DNA of 10,739 nucleotides from positions 1-10,739 of the forward strand of contig CALFMX010000252.1 of assembly GCA_937902565.1 (NCBI GenBank), given 5' to 3'. The DNA is from an uncultured Spirochaetales bacterium (lineage in GTDB: Bacteria; Spirochaetota; Spirochaetia; Sphaerochaetales; Sphaerochaetaceae). Positions 1 through 5,844 of this stretch are shown here, in pieces (position 1 is the stretch's first letter; each line of letters starts with the position of its first letter). The translations under genes and the position numbers were made by a program. The notes beneath the pieces are model-generated. The model worked only from the letters and a program-made list of their open reading frames with translations. It searched no databases and was not told the origin of the DNA.

Positions 1-154
1 TGGGACAGTTCTTTCAGCCCCAGAATAACCCGTGCAGTTTATCTTACTGCGCGCGCTTTTAGCCCATATTCTGTACTTAAACGGGTTGGAGAGGCCTCTT
101 GGTCCAATACGAGAGGATCTTGCTGGAAACGGTGATAGAAGAGGGGTTTGTGAT
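1..154. other. Left-edge stretch with no supportable gene
   Basis: These bases lie downstream of the minus-strand phosphodiesterase gene and run to the window edge. Open frames crossing them on either strand are out-of-frame extensions or antisense of that gene and show no family motif. The stretch is less GC-rich than the rest. The only structure I see is a 10-bp perfect palindrome (AGAGGCCTCT, 90-99) within a larger interrupted inverted repeat (TTGGA at 86-90, TCCAA at 103-107). No T-run follows it on either strand, so I do not call a terminator. I find no tRNA-like T-loop and no convincing promoter. A neighbouring gene probably begins or ends just outside the window. Confidence 0.4.
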
Positions 155-961
155 TTATTTTCTGATCCCCAACTCCCGCGCTACCTTGATGGCGAGCTCG
201 GGCTTGTCGGTCATCACCGAATCGACACCCATCTCGAAGAGGCGGCGGATCTCGCTCTCCTCGTTGATGGTCCACACCTGGATGATTGCGCCCCTGCTGT
301 GCATCGTCTCGATGAAACGGTCGGTGATGACGTGGATGCCCCACTGGGCCACCGGGACCTGGAAGACGGTCGGTTGTGGTTGCTTCTTCTTTGACAGAAT
401 ACCGAGCTTTTGGGCAAAGAGGAGGGGGAGGACCTCTATGGTGGTGATGGAGGTCTGGATGCGTGGCTCCTTCTTGCGTAGCAGGGCAAGGTTTGAGCGG
501 TGGAAGGAGGCCCCGACGACCCGCTTCTTTGCCTGCAGGCGGTTGAGGAGGGCGATGAACTCATCGACGATCCTGGGGTCCCTGCTCTTGAGGTCGACGT
601 TGAAGCGCTGCGCCGGACAGGCGACGAGCGCCTCCTCGAGGGTGCAGAGCTGTACCCCCGTGCCCCTGAAGGGGAAGCTCTTCCCCCCATCGGGGGTGAA
701 GGTATAGCCGGCATCATAGCTCTTGAGCTCCTCGAGGGTGTGATCCTCGATCCTCCCGCTTCCATCGGTGTTCCGCTCGAGGGTGGGGTCGTGCCAGACG
801 ACGATCACCCCATCCTTGGAGAGGTGGACATCGGTCTCGATGACATCGACACCCATCGTGTAGGCGCTTTCGAAGGCGGGTAGGGTGTTCTCGGGAAAGT
901 GGGCGCTGTCTCCGCGGTGGGCGACGACGCGGGGCATCGGGTCGAAGAATGATCTAAACAT
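155..961 (-). CDS. Glycerophosphodiester phosphodiesterase (GDPD family)
   Basis: The product hydrolyses glycerophosphodiesters to sn-glycerol 3-phosphate and an alcohol, a step in phospholipid head-group turnover. The 268-residue protein is a single GDPD TIM barrel. Visible motifs are H15-R16-G17 followed by PENT at 23-26, the metal-binding pair E42-x-D44, and H57-D58; H15 and H57 are the expected catalytic histidines. The C-terminal QVWTIN and GVDSVMTDKP segments are also family hallmarks. There is no signal peptide or membrane segment, so it should be cytoplasmic, unlike periplasmic GlpQ. I chose the ATG at 961 because AAGGAGGT lies about 5 nt upstream and the GDPD fold starts immediately after. 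An upstream in-frame ATG at 1015 would bury the start deep in the preceding gene. The gene overlaps the methyltransferase gene by 8 bp and is probably co-transcribed and translationally coupled. The exact substrate is not determinable. Confidence 0.9.
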   Translation of the reverse strand: MFRSFFDPMPRVVAHRGDSAHFPENTLPAFESAYTMGVDVIETDVHLSKDGVIVVWHDPTLERNTDGSGRIEDHTLEELKSYDAGYTFTPDGGKSFPFRGTGVQLCTLEEALVACPAQRFNVDLKSRDPRIVDEFIALLNRLQAKKRVVGASFHRSNLALLRKKEPRIQTSITTIEVLPLLFAQKLGILSKKKQPQPTVFQVPVAQWGIHVITDRFIETMHSRGAIIQVWTINEESEIRRLFEMGVDSVMTDKPELAIKVARELGIRK

Positions 962-1694
962 CACTGACCTCCTTGTGGGCCCTGATGCGACCCATCTTGG
1001 TGAAGATCTTCTCAAAGCGCTGGACTTCCCCTTCGGTGAGGGCGGCGCGCACCAGCACGTCCTTTAGGAAGCGATAGGTCCACATCCCCTCCTGTTCGAG
1101 CTTGAAGTACTCCAGTGACTGCAGGGCATCGGCGCACTGCTTTGCAGCCTCTTCGCAGCGCTCCTGGGAGACTGCGATGGTCTCGGTCACATAGGGGGTT
1201 ATGGAGTTGAAGAGCTCATAGGTGATGATCTGGACCGCCTGGGAGAGGTTCAGGGAAGGGAAGCTCTCGCTGGTGGTGATGGTGGTCACCAGCGAGCAGA
1301 GGGCAACCTCGTCATCGGTCAGCCCATCGCTCTCCCGTCCGAAGACCAGGGAGACCGGTCCATCTCCTGTTATGCTGATCCGCTCGGCAAGCTGGCGGGG
1401 GCTGAGGGCGCTGGCCTTGCGGAACTTGCCGCGTCTACGGGTCACCGCGACGGTGAGGACACTATCCTTGAGCGCCTCCTGAAGGCTTGTATAGCGCCTG
1501 GCCCCTTCCCAGACGTCACGGGCGTGGAGGGCGAGGGTCCTCACCCGTGTCTCTTCATACTCCCGTTCGGTGACGATGACGAGGTGGGTGATCCCCATCG
1601 TCTTCATCGCCCGGCAGACCGATCCTATGTTCGCACCATCCTGGGTATCGACGAGGACAATATTGATCCTATCGAGCTGTTCTTGCCAATCCAT
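954..1694 (-). CDS. trmJ: TrmJ-like tRNA (Cm32/Um32) methyltransferase, SPOUT family
   Basis: This is a SpoU/TrmH-class RNA 2'-O-methyltransferase that uses SAM. The three SPOUT motifs are clear: motif 1 with N22-I23-G24 and the catalytic-type Arg at 28, motif 2 FGRESDGLT at 118-126, and motif 3 with S144 and LNLSQAV at 148-154. Motifs 2 and 3 form the trefoil knot that binds SAM. The last 85 or so residues form the helical C-terminal extension typical of TrmJ. The total of 246 residues matches the E. coli TrmJ length, so I favour the enzyme that methylates position 32 of the tRNA anticodon loop. An rRNA target cannot be excluded. The ATG at 1694 has no Shine-Dalgarno, and a promoter-like element ends 6 nt before it (separate entry). 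It heads a two-gene minus-strand operon with the phosphodiesterase. Confidence 0.85.
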   Translation of the reverse strand: MDWQEQLDRINIVLVDTQDGANIGSVCRAMKTMGITHLVIVTEREYEETRVRTLALHARDVWEGARRYTSLQEALKDSVLTVAVTRRRGKFRKASALSPRQLAERISITGDGPVSLVFGRESDGLTDDEVALCSLVTTITTSESFPSLNLSQAVQIITYELFNSITPYVTETIAVSQERCEEAAKQCADALQSLEYFKLEQEGMWTYRFLKDVLVRAALTEGEVQRFEKIFTKMGRIRAHKEVSDV

Positions 1695-1700
1695 GGTTCA

Positions 1701-1729
1701 GTAGTAACAGATATTGCACGATTATCCAA
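1701..1729 (-). promoter_or_regulatory. Possible promoter for the trmJ-phosphodiesterase operon
   Basis: On the minus strand, TTGGAT (1729-1724) is followed after 17 nt by TACTAC (1706-1701), preceded by TG at -14/-15 (TGT-TACTAC, extended -10 style). The ATG begins 6 nt after the hexamer, so transcription would start at or next to the start codon. The -10 match is weak (3 of 6), so this is the least certain of the four promoters in the window. The absence of a Shine-Dalgarno before this ATG supports it indirectly. Confidence 0.35.
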
Positions 1730-1742
1730 GCTGGTCTATAGT
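1714..1742 (+). promoter_or_regulatory. Sigma70-type promoter for the AI-2E/mutY-like operon
   Basis: TTGCAC (1714-1719) and TATAGT (1737-1742) are separated by exactly 17 nt, a good housekeeping-sigma match. Six bases (GGTCCC) lie between the -10 box and the ATG at 1749, so the expected transcription start falls on or beside the start codon. The element interleaves with the opposing promoter for the minus-strand operon, so two polymerases probably cannot occupy both at once. Confidence 0.6.
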
Positions 1743-1748
1743 GGTCCC

Positions 1749-2963
1749 ATGGCTGAGAAGAGTGGTTCTTCCTCAAAGTTCATCCGTACAAGCCTTGCGA
1801 TCTTAGTTACGATCGCCATTCTCTTTGTGCTGAAGGTCAGTAGGGATGTAGCCGTCCCCATCATCTTCGCCTTCTTCTGCTTTCTCCTCTTCAGCCCGCT
1901 GCTCAGACGTTTGGACAAGCTTCACGTCCCCGCCTTTATCTCAGTGACCTTCGTCATGGTGCTCCTCCTGCTCATCTTCATGCTAGCCGGCTGGTTCATT
2001 ATCATGACCGTCGATTCTCTGATTAAACTCGTCCCCTTCTACGCCGACAAGGTGGTCTCCCTTGACCGTCTCCTCTCCACTAAGGTCTCCGCCTTCATCG
2101 AGTTGCCCGAGGGGACGAGCTTCATTGCGCTCTTGCCGGTCAACTGGTCCAGCCTCGCCATCTCCAGCCTCACCTCGATCTCCAACAAGTTCTTCAGCTT
2201 CACCAGCGTGGCGGTGGTCGTCTTCATGTTCGTCCTCTTCCTGCTCCTGGAGCGCCAATCTATCATCCCCAAGGTACTCGCAGCCGCTCCCAAGGGGGGG
2301 ATGCGCGTGGCGGTGATGTTTGAGCGCATCACCCGCCAGGTCTCCAAGTACCTCCTGCTCAAGGCGGTTATCAGCGCATTTACCGGCTTTTTCTTCTTCT
2401 TGACCGCCATGCTCACCGGTCTGGACCTGCCGCTGCTCTGGGGAGTCCTCGCCTTCATCTTCAACTTCATCCCCTCTATCGGCTCGATCATCGTCACTGC
2501 GATGACCATCCTGATGGCCCTTGTCCAATTTGCCCCGGCGTGGAGCTCGGTGCTGTGGGTGGCCCTGCTGACCATCAGCACCCAGATGATCCTGGGCAAC
2601 ATCATCGATCCGCGGCTACAGGGTGGGCAGCTCAACCTCTCCCCCTTCGTCATCCTCGTCTCCCTGTCGGTGTGGGGCTTCATCTGGGGCATCCCGGGTA
2701 TGTTCATCGCCGTCCCGCTGACCAGCGTACTGCAGATAATCTGTGCCAACGTCAAGAGCCTCAGGCCGATAGCCATCATCATCTCAAGTGGGAAGAGCTA
2801 TCAGCGGGAGAGTGACCGACAACAGGTCATCGACCGCTATCTGCGCAAGCAGGAGCGACGCAAGAAGAGTGGGCAGGCCACAGAGGAGCCGGTTGAAGAG
2901 GAGATGAAAGAAGAGGTCTACAAGGGTGATTTCATCCTCCCGGAGAACTTTGGCGAGCGGTGA
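1749..2963 (+). CDS. AI-2E / PerM family (UPF0118) membrane transporter
   Basis: This is a polytopic inner-membrane protein of 404 residues. Members of the family have been linked to autoinducer-2 export or to ion/proton antiport, so the substrate here is open. Two hydrophobic helices start near residue 15, a third follows near residue 60, then comes the usual soluble section, and a cluster of helices fills the C-terminal half. Diagnostic motifs are FIPSIGSII and the NIIDPRLQGG...LSPFVI...WGIPGMFIAVPL block. The last 55 or so residues are a charged cytoplasmic tail, basic then acidic (EEPVEEEMKEEV). I use the ATG at 1749 because longer in-frame starts would lie inside the divergent gene and the hydrophobic family region begins right after. 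No Shine-Dalgarno precedes it. The downstream glycosylase gene overlaps its stop codon as TGATG. Confidence 0.85.
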   Translation: MAEKSGSSSKFIRTSLAILVTIAILFVLKVSRDVAVPIIFAFFCFLLFSPLLRRLDKLHVPAFISVTFVMVLLLLIFMLAGWFIIMTVDSLIKLVPFYADKVVSLDRLLSTKVSAFIELPEGTSFIALLPVNWSSLAISSLTSISNKFFSFTSVAVVVFMFVLFLLLERQSIIPKVLAAAPKGGMRVAVMFERITRQVSKYLLLKAVISAFTGFFFFLTAMLTGLDLPLLWGVLAFIFNFIPSIGSIIVTAMTILMALVQFAPAWSSVLWVALLTISTQMILGNIIDPRLQGGQLNLSPFVILVSLSVWGFIWGIPGMFIAVPLTSVLQIICANVKSLRPIAIIISSGKSYQRESDRQQVIDRYLRKQERRKKSGQATEEPVEEEMKEEVYKGDFILPENFGER

Positions 2964-3847
2964 TGACCGACTTTCCCACCCTTGACGCCTCCCAGGTCGC
3001 CTCCTATCTCTGGCCCCCATTCTCGATGGATGACGCATCCCTTGCTGAGTTCCAAGAGCGGATTCTCGCCTTCTACGCTGCGCATGGGCGGCGCTTCATC
3101 TGGCGCGAGAGCAGTGACCCCTACCACATCCTCCTCAGCGAGGTGATGCTACAACAGACACAGACCAGTCGTGCCCTCCCCAAGTACGAACTCTTCCTCT
3201 CCCTCTGGCCCACGCTCGAGGATCTTGCCTCAGCGACGGTCCTGGAGGTGTTGACCCACTGGAAGGGTCTCGGTTACAACCGGCGGGCCCTCTATCTTCT
3301 CGAGTGTGCTAAACGAAGCCAGGCGTGGGGGTGGACCCTCCCTGACAACGAGGTTGAGCTGCTCACCCTGCCTGGGGTAGGCAAGGCCACCGCTGCGGCC
3401 CTCCTCGCTTTCTCCTTCAACAAGCCTTCGCTCTACCTTGAGACCAACATCAGGGCGGTGATCATCCACTCCTTCTTCGCCGATAGCGAAGGAGTCAAGG
3501 ATCGGCAGATTGAGGAGGTGCTATCTCGCCTGTTGACCGGGATCAGTGACTACAAGAGCTGGTACTACGCCCTGATGGACTACGGGGTGCTCCTGAAGGG
3601 CCTTCTTCCCAACCCCAACCGGAGAAGCGCCCACTACAACCGCCAGGGCTCCTTTGAGAACTCCAATCGCCAGATCAGGGGGCTGTTGATCCACCACCTC
3701 ACCGAAGGGGGGCCCAAGGATGGAGCGCTCATCCTCTCCTCGCTCGGGCGATTTGAGGAGGAGCGGGTCAGATACTGTCTTGAGGCGCTTGAGAGGGAGG
3801 GGTTCGTCCAGGAGGAGGGCGGCGTCTACTCGATCAAGAGGACCTAG
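2963..3847 (+). CDS. MutY-like HhH-GPD DNA glycosylase lacking the Fe-S cluster
   Basis: The protein belongs to the HhH-GPD base-excision superfamily and resembles the N-terminal catalytic part of A/G-specific adenine glycosylase. It shows the EVMLQQTQ motif with E60 (counterpart of E. coli MutY Glu37) and the helix-hairpin-helix LPGVGKATAAALLAF starting at L136. Where MutY has the catalytic Asp (LDGNV), this protein has LETNI with E160. After the MDYG motif, the four-cysteine Fe-S loop of MutY is replaced by a Cys-free PNPNRRSAHYNRQ segment. There is no NUDIX-like C-terminal domain that recognises 8-oxoG; the last 60 residues look like a small winged-helix-type tail. At 294 residues it is shorter than MutY (about 350). 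I prefer the ATG at 2963; a GTG at 2960 is in frame directly before it. It is translationally coupled to the upstream gene. The true lesion substrate is uncertain. Confidence 0.8.
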   Translation: MTDFPTLDASQVASYLWPPFSMDDASLAEFQERILAFYAAHGRRFIWRESSDPYHILLSEVMLQQTQTSRALPKYELFLSLWPTLEDLASATVLEVLTHWKGLGYNRRALYLLECAKRSQAWGWTLPDNEVELLTLPGVGKATAAALLAFSFNKPSLYLETNIRAVIIHSFFADSEGVKDRQIEEVLSRLLTGISDYKSWYYALMDYGVLLKGLLPNPNRRSAHYNRQGSFENSNRQIRGLLIHHLTEGGPKDGALILSSLGRFEEERVRYCLEALEREGFVQEEGGVYSIKRT

Positions 3848-4739
3848 TGTCACTGTAGAGGTTGCCTGCCATGCCCAATAGCATCAGGAGGGCACCGATG
3901 AGCAAGGCCAGGTCAAAGGCATCAAAGAAGAAAGTGTCGATGGCCAGGCTCATCAAGACCTGGGAGGCTGAGAGCAGGAGCGCTGAATAGACGGCCGGGA
4001 TCTTTACCACCACATAGCTGGTGGCGACCACGACGAAGACGGCAAGCAACCCCCCGGCGACGACAAGCAGCGGGGGGAGTGAGGGGATCTTCAAGAGCCC
4101 CTCGATGGTCGCTGTGCGTTGGAGGAGCAGGTAGAAGAGCGCTCCTCCGCCCAAGCCCCCGATGAAGTTCTGCTGCGCTGCCCTGATGGCACCTTTGTAG
4201 ACAGCGAAGGTGGAGTTGAGGACCATCTGCGTCATCGTCAACACCCCGGCCAGGGCGGAGAGGAGGATGTAGCCAATCTTGAAGGAGCCCCCCTCGCCGG
4301 CGGTGGCCATGATGACGATCCCGACTCCACTGATGAGAAGGCTGAGCACCTTGAATCCATTGAGGCGTCTCTTCTCCATCCCCATCCAGCCGGTGAGGTC
4401 GAAGACGAGCGAGCTGGCCGATTGGCCGAAGACCGCCGAGGCCATCGCCAGGGAGGCGCCGGTAGCGACGATGGTGACGTAGTTTATGTTTAGGATGGCG
4501 AGGCCGAAGAGCCCATTGAAGTAGAGGTACCACGGTGCCTTTTCCCCAGGTCCCTTGATGGCGGGTCGTCTCCTGCCGAGGAGGAGGATGGCAGAGAGCA
4601 GGGTGAGGCCGATGATATGATTGACCAAGAGCGACACACCCATCGTCGTCGCCTGGCCCAGGAGGGTGTTGGCCACGACCATGATGGCGATCACCATGCC
4701 GCTGAGGGCACTGATGCCCAGGTAGAGGGTCTGTTGCAT
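3834..4739 (-). CDS. DMT-superfamily transporter, YdcZ (DUF606) type with two repeats
   Basis: This is a very hydrophobic inner-membrane protein of 301 residues with about ten predicted helices. It has an internal duplication: the first half opens with SGMVIAIMVVANTLLGQ and NHIIG, and the second, near residue 165, with AGVLTMTQMVLNSTFAV and NFIGG at the same spacing. In the first half the VTIVATGASLAMASAVFGQSA stretch and the following DLTGWMG segment resemble the DUF606 signature. Single-domain members usually have about 140-150 residues, so this is the fused form. The substrate is unknown; the wider superfamily exports metabolites and drugs. The gene stands alone on the minus strand. Its ATG has no Shine-Dalgarno and lies 6 nt after a TACAAT box. 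Its 3' end overlaps the convergent glycosylase gene by 14 bp. Confidence 0.75.
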   Translation of the reverse strand: MQQTLYLGISALSGMVIAIMVVANTLLGQATTMGVSLLVNHIIGLTLLSAILLLGRRRPAIKGPGEKAPWYLYFNGLFGLAILNINYVTIVATGASLAMASAVFGQSASSLVFDLTGWMGMEKRRLNGFKVLSLLISGVGIVIMATAGEGGSFKIGYILLSALAGVLTMTQMVLNSTFAVYKGAIRAAQQNFIGGLGGGALFYLLLQRTATIEGLLKIPSLPPLLVVAGGLLAVFVVVATSYVVVKIPAVYSALLLSASQVLMSLAIDTFFFDAFDLALLIGALLMLLGMAGNLYSDTRSS

Positions 4740-4745
4740 GGCGCC

Positions 4746-4775
4746 ATTGTATCTGCTTTTGACTTGTCATGCCAG
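4746..4775 (-). promoter_or_regulatory. Promoter for the DMT/YdcZ transporter gene
   Basis: Read on the minus strand, CTGGCA (4775-4770) and TACAAT (4751-4746) are spaced by 18 nt. The -10 matches consensus at 5 of 6 positions and the -35 at 4 of 6. Six bases (GGCGCC) separate the -10 box from the ATG at 4739, placing the start codon at the expected transcription start. Confidence 0.5.
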
Positions 4776-4792
4776 AGCTAGATTCCTACAAT
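4764..4792 (+). promoter_or_regulatory. Sigma70-type promoter for the cobT operon
   Basis: TTGTCA (4764-4769) and TACAAT (4787-4792) match consensus at 5 of 6 positions each, with the ideal 17-nt spacer. Only GAGCC separates the -10 box from the ATG at 4798, so the mRNA should begin at or within a base or two of the start codon. There is no space for a cobalamin riboswitch in such a transcript. The element interleaves with the divergent promoter for the transporter gene. Confidence 0.6.
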
Positions 4793-4797
4793 GAGCC

Positions 4798-5844
4798 ATG
4801 CGCATCACTCCTATCGATACCAGTCGTCGTGCCTATGCTGAATCAGAGCTGTTGAAGAAGGCAATCGTCCCCCACAGCCTTGGCAGGCTTGGTGAACTCG
4901 CCATCCGCCTTGCGTTGATCCGGGGCGGAAGGCTGGAGAAGCCGATCCACCTCCTCTTTGCCGGTGACCACGGTATCACCGAAGAGGGGGTCACCCACTC
5001 GCCGAAGATCATCACGGCCCAGCAGTGCCGCTCCTTTGCCCGCGGGGGTGGGGCGTGTTCGCTCTTCTGCCGCCTTTCGGGGATTGAGATGCGGGTCATC
5101 GATGTCGGTGTCGACGACAGCTTCGAGGCCGACAGTGGCGTCATCGACTGCAAGGTAGGGAGGGGAACACATAACTTCCTCGCCCAGCCTGCGATGAGCC
5201 CGCATGAGTGCACCCAGGCGATGGAGATTGGGGCAAGAGAGGTCAGCCGTGCAGTCGATGCAGGGTTTGACACCATCATCTTCGGCGAGATGGGGGTGGG
5301 CAACACCACCAGTGCCAGCGCCATCTGTGCAGCGTTGCTGGCAGTCGATCCGATGGTGGTGACCGGCAAGGGGAGTGGCCTCAGCGACAGTGAGCTCCTT
5401 TCAAAGTGTGAGGTAATCAGGCGGGGGCTGCGCCTGCATGCAGATCGCTCCCCCTTGGCGGTTCTCGCTTCCTTTGGGGGCTTTGAGATCGCGGCAATCA
5501 CCGGCGGGATTCTTGAGGCAGCCAGGCGGGGCATGCCCATCATCATCGACGGGGCGGTGGTCAGCAGCGCTGCCTTGGTTGCCCTGCATATCGATCGTGC
5601 AGTGCAGGGCTATCTGGTCTTCGGCCACCGCTCTGCGATGACAGGCCATGATCGGGTGCTCACGGCATTGGGGTGCACCGAGCCGATCCTGGATCTGGGG
5701 ATGCAGTTGGGGGAGGGGACCGGGGCACTGGCAGCCTGGCCGCTGGTGCGCCTGGCAAGCCACATTCTGGATGACTTGGAGAGCTTTGAGGAGGCGGGCG
5801 TCTCGGACTCGACACGACTCCTCATGGAGAAGGGGTTGGTGTAG
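4798..5844 (+). CDS. cobT: Nicotinate-nucleotide--dimethylbenzimidazole phosphoribosyltransferase
   Basis: CobT transfers phosphoribose from nicotinate mononucleotide to a lower-ligand base such as 5,6-dimethylbenzimidazole, giving alpha-ribazole 5'-phosphate for the cobamide nucleotide loop. The 348-residue length is typical. Motifs seen are FAGDHGI at 54-60, the phosphate/substrate loop EMGVGNTTSA starting at E164, GKGSGLSD in the middle, and the C-terminal LGEGTGA with E306, matching the catalytic Glu of the Salmonella enzyme. The protein is soluble. The ATG at 4798 has no Shine-Dalgarno and follows a -10 box by 5 nt. It is the first gene of the cobT-cbiR-cobU-cobS operon, and its TAG stop overlaps the next gene's GTG start by one base. 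Which lower-ligand base is used cannot be read from the sequence. Confidence 0.95.
   Translation: MRITPIDTSRRAYAESELLKKAIVPHSLGRLGELAIRLALIRGGRLEKPIHLLFAGDHGITEEGVTHSPKIITAQQCRSFARGGGACSLFCRLSGIEMRVIDVGVDDSFEADSGVIDCKVGRGTHNFLAQPAMSPHECTQAMEIGAREVSRAVDAGFDTIIFGEMGVGNTTSASAICAALLAVDPMVVTGKGSGLSDSELLSKCEVIRRGLRLHADRSPLAVLASFGGFEIAAITGGILEAARRGMPIIIDGAVVSSAALVALHIDRAVQGYLVFGHRSAMTGHDRVLTALGCTEPILDLGMQLGEGTGALAAWPLVRLASHILDDLESFEEAGVSDSTRLLMEKGLV

Noticed and set aside
86..107. An intrinsic terminator for the phosphodiesterase operon formed by the palindrome at the left edge.
   Set aside because: The stem is interrupted and no run of T follows on the minus strand.
99..707. A 202-codon plus-strand frame antisense to the phosphodiesterase gene.
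   Set aside because: The minus-strand frame has complete GDPD motifs and a strong ribosome binding site; the plus-strand frame has neither.
962..1015. An 18-residue longer N-terminus for the phosphodiesterase (ATG at 1015).
   Set aside because: The extension is Arg/Ser-rich, lies inside the upstream coding region and lacks a ribosome binding site, while AAGGAGGT directly precedes ATG 961.
1524..1748. A 75-residue N-terminal extension of the AI-2E/PerM protein.
   Set aside because: It lies within the divergent methyltransferase gene, resembles no transporter N-terminus, and a good promoter lies just before ATG 1749.
3922..4770. A 282-codon open frame on the minus strand, in a different frame from the transporter gene.
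   Set aside because: It is the shifted frame of the DMT/YdcZ gene. Its product is a His/Arg/Pro/Gln-rich low-complexity protein with no hydrophobic helices or family motif, whereas the transporter frame has clear helices and an internal repeat.
4740..4797. A cobalamin riboswitch upstream of cobT.
   Set aside because: The gap to the divergent gene is only 58 bp and holds two promoters; the aptamer would not fit and no B12-box-like sequence is visible.
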